From Rothia sp. HMSC078H08 (GTDB lineage: Bacteria > Actinomycetota > Actinomycetes > Actinomycetales > Micrococcaceae), in NCBI RefSeq assembly GCF_001808955.1, contig NZ_KV795252.1, forward strand, positions 18,369-69,726: a DNA stretch of 51,358 nucleotides, written 5' to 3'. The position numbers and the translations under genes are program-made. Below, piece after piece: positions 34,744-43,971 of the stretch. Position 1 is the first letter of the stretch. The number at the start of each line of letters is the position of its first letter. The notes under the pieces are model-generated. The model was not told the DNA's origin, searched no databases, and saw nothing but the letters and a program-made list of their open reading frames with translations.

Positions 34744-36231
34744 ATGGCCGCGAGTACATACCAGGTCATCGCGCTGGCGATTTATTTTGTTGCCATGATC
34801 GCAATCGGCCTATGGGCAAATAGCAAGAACAACAGCCTCGACGACTATGTGCTGGGCGGGCGTCAGCTCTCCCCCACCGTCGCCGCACTCTCAGCGGGCG
34901 CCTCCGACATGTCCGGTTGGCTCCTCATGGGTCTGCCCGGCGCCGTCTACCTCAGCGGCCTCTCCCAGGCATGGCTCGCCGTCGGCCTGACCATCGGCGC
35001 ATGGTGCAACTGGACGTTCGTGGCACCGCGACTGCGTAGCTACACCGAAGTAGCAGGCGACGCAGTGACCGTCCCAGTCTTCCTGAGCAACCGCCTCCAT
35101 GACACCAAGCGCGTGCTGCGCATCGTCTCCGGTGTCGTGATTCTGGTATTCTTCACCTTCTACGTCTCCTCCGGTATGGTGTCCGGCGGTCTGTTCTTCA
35201 AGTCCTCCTTCGGTCAGGAATACCACACCGGTATGCTCCTGTTGGCAGGCATTACCGTGTTCTACACCTTCTTCGGCGGCTTCATGGGCGCGTCCTACAC
35301 CGACATGGTTCAGGGTCTGCTCATGCTCGCAGCACTGATTGCCGTTCCGGTCGTCACCATCATTGACCTCGGCGGCGTGGGCCCCGTGGTTGAGTCCATC
35401 AGCCAGGTACGCCCCGACGCACTGAGCATCTTCGCGGGTACCACCTTCGCCGGTATTGTTTCGTCCCTCGCATGGGGTCTGGGCTACTTCGGTCAGCCGC
35501 ACATTATTGTGCGATTCATGGCAATGCGCACCCCCGCGGACGCTAAGTCCGGCCGCCGCATCGGCATTAGCTGGATGGTTCTGACCGTGTTCGGCGCACT
35601 GAGCGGCGCGTTCATGGGTATCGCCTACTTTGCACGCCACCCCGAGGCGTCCCTCACCAACCCCGAAACCGCAGAATCCGTGTTCCTGGACCTCTCGCAG
35701 ATCCTCTTCCACCCCTTCATCGCCGGTCTGATTCTGGCGGCGGTTTTGGCGGCAATTATGTCCACCCTCTCCTCGCAGCTGATTGTGTGCTCCTCCGCTC
35801 TGGTGGAGGACCTCTACGGCATCTTCTCCTCGAAGAAGCTCAGCGCTTCCAAGTCCCTGTGGCTCGGCCGTGCAGGCGTGGCAATCGTGGCACTGGTCGC
35901 AGGTGCCCTGGCGTGGAACCCGAACAGCTCGATTCTGCAGCTAGTCGCATTCGCGTGGGCGGGCTTCGGTTCGGCATTCGGCCCGACCGTTCTGCTCTCC
36001 CTCTACTGGCGTAAGCTGACCACCCAGGGTGCACTCGCCTCCATGATTACCGGTGCCGTTGTGGCATTCGCTTGGGGCCAGAGCCCGATGAAGTCCGTGC
36101 TCTACGAAATGGTTCCCGGCTTCGCTTCGGCAATGCTGGTCGCAATCATCGTCTCCCTGGTCACCTACAAGAAGAACCCGGTCATTGACGAAGAGTTCGA
36201 CCGCGCGGTAGAGCTCGCAAAGGTCAAGTAG
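34744..36231 (+). CDS. putP: Sodium/proline symporter PutP
   Basis: A 495-residue SSS-family symporter with about 13 transmembrane helices. The sequence DDYVLGGRQLSPTVAALSAGASDMSGW and GLPGAVYLSGL is typical of PutP, as is LGYFGQPHIIVRFMAMR. It takes up proline with sodium as nutrient and osmoprotectant. GGAGAGAAGGA precedes the ATG by six bases. A strong terminator follows. Confidence 0.94.
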   Translation: MAASTYQVIALAIYFVAMIAIGLWANSKNNSLDDYVLGGRQLSPTVAALSAGASDMSGWLLMGLPGAVYLSGLSQAWLAVGLTIGAWCNWTFVAPRLRSYTEVAGDAVTVPVFLSNRLHDTKRVLRIVSGVVILVFFTFYVSSGMVSGGLFFKSSFGQEYHTGMLLLAGITVFYTFFGGFMGASYTDMVQGLLMLAALIAVPVVTIIDLGGVGPVVESISQVRPDALSIFAGTTFAGIVSSLAWGLGYFGQPHIIVRFMAMRTPADAKSGRRIGISWMVLTVFGALSGAFMGIAYFARHPEASLTNPETAESVFLDLSQILFHPFIAGLILAAVLAAIMSTLSSQLIVCSSALVEDLYGIFSSKKLSASKSLWLGRAGVAIVALVAGALAWNPNSSILQLVAFAWAGFGSAFGPTVLLSLYWRKLTTQGALASMITGAVVAFAWGQSPMKSVLYEMVPGFASAMLVAIIVSLVTYKKNPVIDEEFDRAVELAKVK

Positions 36232-36277
36232 CCCACAAATAATCGAGACCGGGTAAGGTTCCTTACCCAACCTCTAC

Positions 36278-36312
36278 GGCCCGGACCGCACACACGCGGT
36301 CCGGGCCTTCTT
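36278..36312 (+). terminator. Terminator of putP
   Basis: GGCCCGGACCGC pairs with GCGGTCCGGGCC across a 6-base loop, followed by TTCTTCT. Confidence 0.85.
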
Positions 36313-36316
36313 CTAT

Positions 36317-36382
36317 GCTCGGCAATCTGATTCGCTATACCGGGCTACCTGATTCGCTACGCTCGGCAACCTGGTTCGCAGC
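36317..36382 (+). repeat. 22-bp tandem repeat, three units
   Basis: Imperfect units at 36317-36338, 36339-36360 and 36361-36382 share the pattern CGGcNAcCTGaTTCGC. They fill the gap between the putP terminator and the menB promoter. Confidence 0.8.
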
Positions 36383-36404
36383 CTCACCTAGCGCCCGGGC
36401 AACG

Positions 36405-36410
36405 TAGAAT
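36405..36410 (+). promoter_or_regulatory. -10 element TAGAAT for leaderless menB mRNA
   Basis: TAGAAT ends 7 bases before the menB ATG at 36418, and no ribosome-binding site is present. Confidence 0.6.
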
Positions 36411-36417
36411 AGGGTCT

Positions 36418-37371
36418 ATGACTGCACAACTTCCCGAAAAGGTCTCGGACATCTTCAACCCCGCCGACTGGCGCGTCGTCGAAGGCTTCGAAGACTTCAC
36501 CGACATCACCTACCACCGCCAGGTTGAGCGCGACGAAAACGGCGAAATCCTGCGCGATCTGCCCACCGTGCGCATCGCATTCGACCGCCCCGAGGTCCGC
36601 AACGCATTCCGCCCGCACACCGTGGACGAACTCTACCGCGCCCTCGACCACGCCCGCATGACCTCCAACGTGGGCACTGTACTGCTCACCGGCAACGGCC
36701 CCTCCGCCAAGGACGGCGGCTGGGCATTCTGCTCCGGCGGCGACCAGCGCATCCGCGGCCGCGACGGCTACCACTACGCCAGCGGTGAGACCGCAGAAAG
36801 CATCGACCCGGCACGTGCAGGCCGACTGCACATCCTGGAAGTGCAGCGCCTCATCCGCACCATGCCCAAGGTCGTTATCGCACTCGTCTCCGGCTGGGCT
36901 GCAGGCGGCGGCCACTCCCTACACGTGGTGGCTGACCTGACCATCGCCTCTGAGGAGTACGGCAAGTTCAAGCAGACTGACGCAACCGTCGGTTCCTTCG
37001 ACGCAGGCTACGGTTCGGCACTGCTTGCACGCCAGGTGGGCCAGAAGTTCGCCCGCGAAATCTTCTTCCTCGCCAAGGAATACGACGCACAGCGCATGTA
37101 TGAAATGGGCGCGGTCAACGACGTAGTTCCCCACGCCGAGCTTGAGAACAAGGGCCTGGAATACGCGGCGCACATCGCCCGCCAGTCCCCGCAGGCAATC
37201 CGCATGCTCAAGTACGCCTTCAACCTGCCCGACGACGGCATGCTCGGCCAGCAGGTCTTCGCCGGTGAGGCAACCCGCATGGCGTACATGACCGACGAGG
37301 CTGTGGAGGGCCGCGACGCGTTCTTGCAGAAGCGTGACCCGGACTGGTCCAACTACCCCTACTACTTCTAA
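36418..37371 (+). CDS. menB: 1,4-Dihydroxy-2-naphthoyl-CoA synthase
   Basis: A 317-residue crotonase-family enzyme that closes the naphthoquinone ring from o-succinylbenzoyl-CoA. Visible features are AFDRPEVRNAFRPHTVDEL, CSGGDQRIRGRDGY, SGWAAGGGHSLHVVADLTIAS (oxyanion hole), and the active-site region VGSFDAGYGSALLAR. The C-terminal DPDWSNYPYYF is also typical. It has its own leaderless promoter and is followed by menE and menA. Confidence 0.95.
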   Translation: MTAQLPEKVSDIFNPADWRVVEGFEDFTDITYHRQVERDENGEILRDLPTVRIAFDRPEVRNAFRPHTVDELYRALDHARMTSNVGTVLLTGNGPSAKDGGWAFCSGGDQRIRGRDGYHYASGETAESIDPARAGRLHILEVQRLIRTMPKVVIALVSGWAAGGGHSLHVVADLTIASEEYGKFKQTDATVGSFDAGYGSALLARQVGQKFAREIFFLAKEYDAQRMYEMGAVNDVVPHAELENKGLEYAAHIARQSPQAIRMLKYAFNLPDDGMLGQQVFAGEATRMAYMTDEAVEGRDAFLQKRDPDWSNYPYYF

Positions 37372-37414
37372 GAGACAGCCCCTTCTACAGAAGTAGTTTC
37401 AGATGCATAGGCTC

Positions 37415-37459
37415 GGAGCCGGATTCAACCCTGAGAACCTCAGCTAAGAATCCGGCTCC
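37415..37459 (+). other. Hairpin in menB-menE spacer
   Basis: GGAGCCGGATTC pairs with GAATCCGGCTCC, with an inner CTGAG/CTCAG stem. No T-run follows, so this is more likely an RNA stability or attenuation element than a full terminator. Confidence 0.5.
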
Positions 37460-37541
37460 GGCGCATTTGATGCCGCACCGGCATATGACACCGGCGCATG
37501 ACAGCACGCAGCCGCTACAAACAGCCGCTAAGGATTTAGCC

Positions 37542-38900
37542 ATGATGAACACCCCCGTACCCGGGCTCATGCCCTCCCCCGCCCCGCAGGAGGTTGCCCT
37601 GCATCCGCAGGCGGTACAGGTGCGTGCCGATCAGCCCGCCGACCCTCACGCCATGCTGGGCGCCTTTGAGCAACTACTGGGCGGGTACGCGGCGGATGCG
37701 GGTGCGGCTGCGGAGCCTATCGCGCTGGTGGTGGGCACCTCCGGATCCACCGGAACCCCCAAACGCACCGCACTGACCGCGCGAGCTCTTGCCGCCAGTG
37801 CGGCAGCCACCGAGCAGTTCTTCGGCTCAAACTCCGATGCTGCCTCGCAGTGGCTCCTGGCTCTTCCGGCGCACTATATTGCCGGCGCGCAGGTGCTCGC
37901 CCGCTCCGTACTCGCCGGTACCGCCCCGGTCATCGCCCGCTCCGTCATTGAGCCCGTGCACTTTAGCCCCGAGGTTTTTCTGCAGGCGGTTGAGCGAATG
38001 AGCTCGGCACGCAGGTTTATTTCCCTGGTACCGACCCAGCTACATAAGCTCCTTGAAAGCGCGGACGCCGATTCGCACCTGGGCGCTGATATTCACGAGG
38101 CGCTCAGCTCCTTCACCGGCATCCTGCTCGGAGGCGCCCCCGCCAGCGCCGACCTGCTCGCCGCCGCCTCCGCGCTGGGTCTGAATACGGTAACCACCTA
38201 CGGTAGCGCCGAAACCGCGGGCGGATGCGTCTACTCCGGCTCCGTACTGCCCGGCGTGCGGGTGGAGCTCGTGCCCGAAGAAGGCATGCCGACCGCGCCG
38301 AATATCGGCGGGAAGCCGGCGCATGAAGAGTCTGCACAGGTGGGTCGCATTTGGATCAGCGGCGCGCACCTCGCCAGCGGCTACATTGGCGATGCAGCCC
38401 GCACCGCCGAGCACTTTTTCACCGCCGCGGACGGCACCCGCTGGTACCGCACCGACGACTACGGGCTGCTGAGCCCTGTAGCGGCTCCCGACAGCAACGA
38501 GAACTGTAGCGAGCCGCGCCTGCAGGTACTCGGCCGTAGCGACGACGTGCTCATCAGCGGAGGCGTGAAAATCTCCGCCCGCGCAGTGGCGACCGTCCTC
38601 GAAGAGCACCCCGCAGTGCGTGAAGCCTGCGTGGTCGGGCTACCCGATGCCCGCTGGGGCACCGCCATTGCCGCCGCAGTCACGCTCGTGCCCTCTGCCG
38701 ATGCTGCACCTACTGAGAATAGCCCCGCCCTCACCGAAGAACTCTGCGCCAAGCTGCGCGCCCGCTGCGCCGAAAAGCTCGGCGCGCCCGCCGCACCCAA
38801 GCAGCTGAGCATCCTGCCGGATTTCCCGCTCACCAGCACCGGCAAACCGGACCGCGCAGAAATATACAGTATCCTGGACAGAGACTACCGTCAGGGCTAG
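37542..38900 (+). CDS. menE: o-Succinylbenzoate-CoA ligase
   Basis: A 452-residue adenylate-forming enzyme. The phosphate loop is VGTSGSTGTPKR, followed by TYGSAETAGGCVY, WYRTDDYG, GRSDDVLISGGVKI, and the C-terminal lysine in LTSTGKPDR. It activates o-succinylbenzoate with ATP and CoA, supplying MenB. The sequence lacks part of the usual N-terminus, so it is shorter than typical acyl-CoA ligases, which is common for actinobacterial MenE. The ATG at 37542 has AAGGA seven bases upstream. A longer frame to 37467 is unsupported. Confidence 0.92.
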   Translation: MMNTPVPGLMPSPAPQEVALHPQAVQVRADQPADPHAMLGAFEQLLGGYAADAGAAAEPIALVVGTSGSTGTPKRTALTARALAASAAATEQFFGSNSDAASQWLLALPAHYIAGAQVLARSVLAGTAPVIARSVIEPVHFSPEVFLQAVERMSSARRFISLVPTQLHKLLESADADSHLGADIHEALSSFTGILLGGAPASADLLAAASALGLNTVTTYGSAETAGGCVYSGSVLPGVRVELVPEEGMPTAPNIGGKPAHEESAQVGRIWISGAHLASGYIGDAARTAEHFFTAADGTRWYRTDDYGLLSPVAAPDSNENCSEPRLQVLGRSDDVLISGGVKISARAVATVLEEHPAVREACVVGLPDARWGTAIAAAVTLVPSADAAPTENSPALTEELCAKLRARCAEKLGAPAAPKQLSILPDFPLTSTGKPDRAEIYSILDRDYRQG

Positions 38901-39026
38901 AGCAGGCTCATCCGCGCATTTTCACCCCGCACACGCACCCGCCCGCATGCCCTGACCGTCACCGTCACAACCCGTCTCATCACAAAACCCACGCATCATA
39001 CGCACATAGACCCGGAAGGAACCCCC

Positions 39027-39941
39027 GTGGCAACTGCCGCCCAATGGATTGAAGGCGCTCGCCTGCGCACCCTGCCGCTCGCCGTCGCCCCCATTATTGC
39101 CGGCTCAGCTGCCGCCTACGAGATCAACGAATTCAAGCCGCTCTACGCGTTCTTGGCGTTCCTCGTCGCGTTCTTCCTGCAGGTCGGCGTGAACTACGCC
39201 AACGACTACTCCGACGGCATCAAAGGCACCGACGAAGACCGCGTGGGTCCGCTACGCCTCGTTGGTTCCGGCGTGGCAAGCCCCCGCTCCGTCAAGTACG
39301 CCGCCTTCGCCTGCTTCGGCCTAGCGATGCTTGCCGGTCTTGCCCTGGTGGCTCTGGCGAACCAGTGGTGGTTCCTGGCGATTGGCGCCTCCAGCGTCTT
39401 CGCGGCGTGGGGCTACACCGGCGGCAAGCACCCCTACGGCTACATGGGCCTGGGCGACGTGTTCGTCTTCGTCTACTTTGGTCTGGTTGCGACCCTGGGC
39501 ACCCTCTACACGCAGGCACACACCCTGACCCTGCTCGGCTGGGTTGGTGCTATCGGCATTGGTCTGATTTCCTGTGCGCTGCTCATGGCGAATAACGTGC
39601 GTGACATTCCCACCGACATTGAGGCGGGCAAGCTGACCATGGCGGTCCGCCTGGGCGAACGCTGGTCGCGCATCACCTACATCGTGGAGATGGCGCTGGC
39701 CCTGGGTCTGGGCGTGCTCCTGCTCGATGAGAACCCCTGGTTCCTGCTGATCTTCCTGCTGGTCGGCCCGACCATCCACTCCTGCGTGACCGTGTGGACG
39801 CGCGGCGGCCGCGAGCTGATTCCCGTGCTCAAGCAGGCGGGTATTGTGGCGCTCGTGTACTCCATGATTCTTGCCCTCGCCGTATGGCTCGGTTCGCTGG
39901 ATATTATTAGCCACGAGGTTCAGGTGTTCACCGGATACTAA
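39027..39941 (+). CDS. menA: 1,4-Dihydroxy-2-naphthoate polyprenyltransferase
   Basis: A 304-residue UbiA-superfamily membrane enzyme with about eight helices. The first aspartate motif is NYANDYSDGIKGTDEDR and the second is NNVRDIPTDIEAGK. It transfers the polyprenyl chain made by the 19410-20471 product to dihydroxynaphthoate. The GTG start has GGAAGGA six bases upstream. It follows menE by 126 bases and probably shares its transcript. Confidence 0.95.
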   Translation: MATAAQWIEGARLRTLPLAVAPIIAGSAAAYEINEFKPLYAFLAFLVAFFLQVGVNYANDYSDGIKGTDEDRVGPLRLVGSGVASPRSVKYAAFACFGLAMLAGLALVALANQWWFLAIGASSVFAAWGYTGGKHPYGYMGLGDVFVFVYFGLVATLGTLYTQAHTLTLLGWVGAIGIGLISCALLMANNVRDIPTDIEAGKLTMAVRLGERWSRITYIVEMALALGLGVLLLDENPWFLLIFLLVGPTIHSCVTVWTRGGRELIPVLKQAGIVALVYSMILALAVWLGSLDIISHEVQVFTGY

Positions 39942-40030
39942 GCCGACGTACGAATCTGCGCCGGGTTACCGCGCCGTTAAGCCGCTAGCGGGCACCCGGT
40001 TCATAGTTCCGCAATAACGCGGCGGTATGT

Positions 40031-40036
40031 CATAGT
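40031..40036 (+). promoter_or_regulatory. -10 element CATAGT for leaderless PLDc_N gene
   Basis: CATAGT ends 7 bases before ATG 40044, and no ribosome-binding site is present. Confidence 0.45.
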
Positions 40037-40043
40037 AGTGCTT

Positions 40044-40457
40044 ATGATTCGAGCCATGCTGATTATTGGCGGCGCCGCCCTCATCGTGGGGCTGACCCTC
40101 TACACCCTCTTGGACGCCGTCCGCACCCCCGCACACGAGGCGCGAACTCTGCCCAAGTGGCTGTGGGTTATCGTCACCCTGCTCTTCCCCGTGGTGGGCC
40201 CGATTATGTGGCTCATCCTGGGCCGCCCCAAGGCACAGCCCGCAGCAGGCGCTCCTCGCCCCGGCTTCAGTCAGCGACGCAACACCCCGGCGCCTTCGGT
40301 ATCTTCCCCCGACGACGATGAAGAGTACCTGCGCTGGCTCAAGGCAAAAGCAGAACGCGAACGCCGCAGCCGCGAGGCAGAATCGAACAACAAGCAGGAT
40401 TCTGATCTTAAGGATCCTGACGACGGCACCCCGACTCAGGGTAACGGGCATAACTAG
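40044..40457 (+). CDS. PLDc_N domain membrane protein
   Basis: A 137-residue protein with two N-terminal transmembrane helices (about residues 4-23 and 41-62) separated by a short loop with TPAHEARTLPKWLW, matching the PLDc_N (phospholipase D nuclease N-terminal) domain seen alone in many actinobacteria. The C-terminal half is charged and disordered (EEYLRWLKAKAERERRSR). No catalytic part is present. Neighbourhood to menA is common in related genomes, but function is unknown. ATG 40044 is preferred over GTG 40038 because of the -10 spacing. Confidence 0.8.
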   Translation: MIRAMLIIGGAALIVGLTLYTLLDAVRTPAHEARTLPKWLWVIVTLLFPVVGPIMWLILGRPKAQPAAGAPRPGFSQRRNTPAPSVSSPDDDEEYLRWLKAKAERERRSREAESNNKQDSDLKDPDDGTPTQGNGHN

Positions 40458-40501
40458 TCAGGACAGCTAGACTTGCAGCTCGTGCGCCCCTCAGGGTGTA
40501 C

Positions 40502-40552
40502 AGAAAGAGGCTGTGAGCACATCCGTAACGGATGGGTTCACAGCCTCTTTCT
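40502..40552. terminator. Bidirectional terminator
   Basis: AGAAAGAGGCTGTGA pairs with TCACAGCCTCTTTCT, with an inner CATCCGTAACGGATG hairpin, between two convergent genes. Confidence 0.85.
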
Positions 40553-40590
40553 ATGCTCAAAACAGCTTGGGGAACTAGCTACCGGGTTTG

Positions 40591-41280
40591 TTAGCTGCCG
40601 GGCAGCTGAATCACGCCACCGTACAGCGGCGCGGCAGGCTCCGAATACTCCACAAAACGCGGCATCTCATGCTCAAAATCAGTGGTGCTAAACGCCAGAG
40701 TCGTAATCGACGCCAGGTTGCACTCACGAGCGCGCGGGTCATGCTGCAGCATGCGGCCCTCAACTCCCAGGCGAGTAGTCCAAATCGGCAGCTGGTGCGA
40801 CACAATAATCGCCTCCGCACCCTCGCCGCCGCGCTCGTAGGCGGTACGCGCCGCATCCTGAACAGCTGCAGCCATACGGCGAATCTGATCCAGGTACGAC
40901 TCACCCCAGGAGGGGCGCGCCGGGTTGTACAGCTTAGTCCAGTGACGCGGGTTCTTCAGCAGCTCCTGCGCGTTCACGTGCAGACCCTCAAAGTAGTTAT
41001 CCGCCTCAATGACGCGCTCATCCGGCTGCGCGGTCAGACCCAGCAGTTCCTCAACCGGGGCGGCAGACTCACGGGTACGCTGCAACGGCGAACAGACCAG
41101 ATGCACAAAACGGGCGCCGCGCTCAGCACGAGCCGCGAACTCCTCCGCGCTCAGACGCACCATCTGCTGGCCCTTATCGGACAGACGGTAGCCGGGCAGA
41201 CGGCCGTACACGATACGCTCGGGGTTGTGCACCTCGCCGTGACGCATGAGGTGAACTTTAATGGTGGAAGTTTCAGTCAT
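40591..41280 (-). CDS. Histidine phosphatase family protein
   Basis: A 229-residue phosphoglycerate-mutase-like phosphatase. The catalytic histidine is in LMRHGEVHNPER near the N-terminus, with VCSPLQRTRESA and the second histidine in IIVSHQLPIW. Substrate is unknown; the family includes small-molecule phosphatases and mutases. The start ATG at 41280 has no good Shine-Dalgarno; a GAGACT hexamer 6 bases upstream could be a leaderless -10. Confidence 0.9.
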   Translation of the reverse strand: MTETSTIKVHLMRHGEVHNPERIVYGRLPGYRLSDKGQQMVRLSAEEFAARAERGARFVHLVCSPLQRTRESAAPVEELLGLTAQPDERVIEADNYFEGLHVNAQELLKNPRHWTKLYNPARPSWGESYLDQIRRMAAAVQDAARTAYERGGEGAEAIIVSHQLPIWTTRLGVEGRMLQHDPRARECNLASITTLAFSTTDFEHEMPRFVEYSEPAAPLYGGVIQLPGS

Positions 41281-41382
41281 AATCTCAGTCTCTCAGATAG
41301 CGCGCCGCACCCCAAACAGGTGACCCCACATACGCTCTACAAAACACGGCATAAAACCCAGCCCGCAAAACTGCAGAAACGC

Positions 41383-41414
41383 AAAAACCCCGCCTCTCCA
41401 TACGGAAGGCGGGG
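41383..41414 (-). terminator. Terminator of bS22-like gene
   Basis: On the minus strand CCCCGCCTTC pairs with GGAGAGGCGGGG and is followed by TTTTTGC. It lies 15 bases past the stop at 41429. Confidence 0.85.
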
Positions 41415-41428
41415 CAAAAGAAGTCTAT

Positions 41429-41527
41429 TTACTTCTTGTTGCGGCGCTGGTGGCGGGTCTTACGAAGCAGCTTGCGGTGCTTCTTCTTGGACATACGCTT
41501 GCGGCGCTTCTTGATAACGGAACCCAT
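41429..41527 (-). CDS. bS22-like small basic protein (AURKAIP1/COX24 domain)
   Basis: A 32-residue, extremely basic protein: [17 protein letters not shown] followed by [15 protein letters not shown]. This is the pattern of the actinobacterial small ribosomal protein bS22, also annotated as an AURKAIP1/COX24-domain protein. GAGGA lies six bases before the ATG, and its own terminator follows. It is too short for standard ORF cut-offs but should be kept. Confidence 0.93.
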   Translation of the reverse strand: MGSVIKKRRKRMSKKKHRKLLRKTRHQRRNKK

Positions 41528-41790
41528 AGGATTTCCTCACTTTACTCGTACCCGGCCGAGCCATTCGGCTCGGTAGCTACCCGGGGATATTTATACCGGT
41601 ATAACCGATCCAAAACGCATTTTAGGCACAGAAATACCCTTGCGTTTTAGAGCGCTACCTACCTAGAGTACTAGGTTTACCCCCATTTTCACCATTCGAG
41701 AGCGGCTTTTCAGAAGTTTTCCCCTGAATTTCCGCTTTTCCCACGGGCATATCGAGGGTATCTCCGGGTCAAAATGGGGATTCGGCAGCC
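41528..41790 (-). other. Spacer between GntR-type gene and bS22 gene
   Basis: No gene is supported. It should hold the promoter of the bS22 gene; a clear hexamer pair was not fixed, though AT-rich stretches lie near 41590-41640. Confidence 0.35.
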
Positions 41791-43902
41791 CTAACGGCGC
41801 TTCTTCTTCGACTTCTTCGAGCCCTTAGCGCGGCCATGAGACAATACCGAACCGGAAGAAGCTACAGCACCCTCAGAAGTGCTCTCCTCAGTCTGGAAGT
41901 CGGTCTCAACCGGCTCCTCAGCCGATTCCTGCGCGGGGTCCTCAGCGGGTTCTTCAACCGGCTCTTCTACAGAAGCCTTCTCAGCAGAGCTTTCCGCTGC
42001 GGATTCTTCCTCCGCTGCCGCGTGCAACGCCTTCAAACGCTCAGCGCGCTCAGCCTCGGCACGAGCCAGCGCCTCCTCATCAATGACGGGCTGGGGCTCA
42101 GGCTGGAGCTCATGCTGGGGCTCGGACTTCGTTTCAGCCTTCAGAGCCTGCTCCTTCACTGCCTGATCCTTCTCAGCGCTCTCCTGGGCTTCATCGTGCT
42201 CAGGCTCGTACACGTCCACGCCGAAGAAACGCTTCATCTTCGAGAAGATGCCGCGGCGCTCCTGCACCGGCTCCTCATGAGGAAGCTTCTCATAGGTGTC
42301 GTGGATGGTCGCAGCCGCCTCAAGGCGGGTAGGCTCAGCAGGCTGAACGGCGGGCGCCTCCTGGCGCGCAGGGGCACGCAGAACATTCTCAGCCGACTCA
42401 GTCTCCGCAGGAGCCGCAGCAGTCACAACAGCCGCAGGATGCACGGTACGGGCAGGCGCAGTCAGCACCTTGCTACGATCCACCGGCTTAATAATGGTCG
42501 CACGCACCGGAGAAATAATCTGACCGCTACGACGACGCGGAGCCGCCGTAGAAGCACGCAGAACCTTCGCGGGACCCTCAGCCTCTTCCTGCGCGTACGC
42601 GGCAGGGAGGCTCGGCAGCTGACCGCTGGGGGTCTGGGAGCTGAGGGGCTGGGAAGTGAGAGTCTGGGAGGCCGGCGCCTGGACACCAGATACCGGAGCC
42701 GCAGAAGCAGCGGGGGTTACCTGCGCTACCGGGGTGCTGCGGCGCGGGGTACCGAAGCTCAGCGGCACATCCGGGCTCACCGAATGAGCGGCAGGCTGTG
42801 CGGTGGCTACGGAAGCCGCAGCAGGTGCGGGCTGAGACGCAGCGGGAATCGTACGTTCTGCCTTGTCAGAAGCAGAAATATCCGCACCAGTTGTAGTATC
42901 AGCAGAGGTATCAGTCAGCCCGAAGGAAATCTCAGACCCCGCCTCATCACCGTGGGCAACCTCGGGTTCAGACTGCGCAGACACCGCAGCAGAAACCGGA
43001 GCAGGAACCTGAGTCGGCTCATCCGGCGCCGCAACAGGAGCATCCGCGGCAGGAAGTGCCCCCACATCGGCGAAGGACGGGTCATCCTGCATCAAATCAT
43101 CAAAGTCATCAGCGGCAAACTCATCCACATCAACCGGCGCAAATTCAGAAGCAATCGGCTCACCCGGCAGACCGTTCGCAGAGGTCGCTTCCTGCTCCAG
43201 GTCAATACCGGCATCGGAATACATGCCGCGCAGCTGACCAATCACCATGGAACGAGCCGTCGCAGCGTCGCCAGCCTTCAAAGCCTCCGCAATAGCGCGA
43301 CTCTCAGCGCGCAGACGCTCCACAGCGCTACTCCACAGCGGCATACGGCCCACCAGCGACAGCATCGACTCAAAGCTCGGCTGACGCACCGACGCGAGCA
43401 GACCCACCAGCAGCTCATTACCGGCGCAACGCATCACCTGGTGGTGGAAAGTCAGCAGAAGCTCGAGGAAATCACGAATCGACAGGTCGAAATCTTCCAT
43501 CTGCTCCAGGACCTCGTCCATCTCCGCGAAGGAGGTGGTCTTCGGGTCAATACGCGCAATCGCCCAGCTTTCCAGCAGAATACGGGTCTGCACCAGGTCA
43601 CGAGTCGGGTAACGCGAGCTGGACATGTGCAGGCGCAGAGCGGCACTCGCCGCGGAAGCCGGCTCGTCACTCAGATGCACCAGAATTTCCTTGCCGCGAC
43701 CGTTGTACAGCTGCACCAGATCCATATCTTCCAGGGTGCGTAGAGCCTCGCGGGTGCGGGAACGACTCACACCAATAGCGCGCGCAATTTCGCTATCGCT
43801 GGGCAGGTCCTGGCCCAGCTGAATGTTGCCCTCGAACAGTTCGTTCTCGAGCCAGCGCAGAATTTTACGATGAATAGCCACGTGAATGCGTCTTTCGGTC
43901 AA
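41791..43902 (-). CDS. GntR/FadR-type regulator with very long disordered tail
   Basis: Up to 703 residues. Residues 1-75 form a GntR winged helix (LPSDSEIARAIGVSRSRTREAL), and residues 95-215 resemble an FCD ligand domain (DLVQTRILLESWAIAR, LLTFHHQVMRCAGNELL), matching FadR-type regulators. These normally end near 240 residues; here about 480 residues of Ala/Pro/Ser/Glu-rich low-complexity sequence follow. The tail contains RRGIFSKMKRFFGV near residue 550, then acidic sequence and a Lys/Arg end (KGSKKSKKKRR). The start is uncertain between TTG 43902 and GTG 43881. It lies 69 bases after the ArsR-type gene, probably in one operon. Confidence 0.8.
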   Translation of the reverse strand: MTERRIHVAIHRKILRWLENELFEGNIQLGQDLPSDSEIARAIGVSRSRTREALRTLEDMDLVQLYNGRGKEILVHLSDEPASAASAALRLHMSSSRYPTRDLVQTRILLESWAIARIDPKTTSFAEMDEVLEQMEDFDLSIRDFLELLLTFHHQVMRCAGNELLVGLLASVRQPSFESMLSLVGRMPLWSSAVERLRAESRAIAEALKAGDAATARSMVIGQLRGMYSDAGIDLEQEATSANGLPGEPIASEFAPVDVDEFAADDFDDLMQDDPSFADVGALPAADAPVAAPDEPTQVPAPVSAAVSAQSEPEVAHGDEAGSEISFGLTDTSADTTTGADISASDKAERTIPAASQPAPAAASVATAQPAAHSVSPDVPLSFGTPRRSTPVAQVTPAASAAPVSGVQAPASQTLTSQPLSSQTPSGQLPSLPAAYAQEEAEGPAKVLRASTAAPRRRSGQIISPVRATIIKPVDRSKVLTAPARTVHPAAVVTAAAPAETESAENVLRAPARQEAPAVQPAEPTRLEAAATIHDTYEKLPHEEPVQERRGIFSKMKRFFGVDVYEPEHDEAQESAEKDQAVKEQALKAETKSEPQHELQPEPQPVIDEEALARAEAERAERLKALHAAAEEESAAESSAEKASVEEPVEEPAEDPAQESAEEPVETDFQTEESTSEGAVASSGSVLSHGRAKGSKKSKKKRR

Positions 43903-43971
43903 TAAGGTGAGTGAGAGTGTGTGTGCTTTATACAGAGTTATGCCGGAGGTCGAACGGCGTCAGGGCGCGCT

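Noticed and set aside
41836..43743. 635-residue plus-strand open frame
   Set aside because: It is the antisense shadow of the GntR-type gene. It is Arg/Ser/Leu-rich with no domain, while the minus frame has a clear winged helix.
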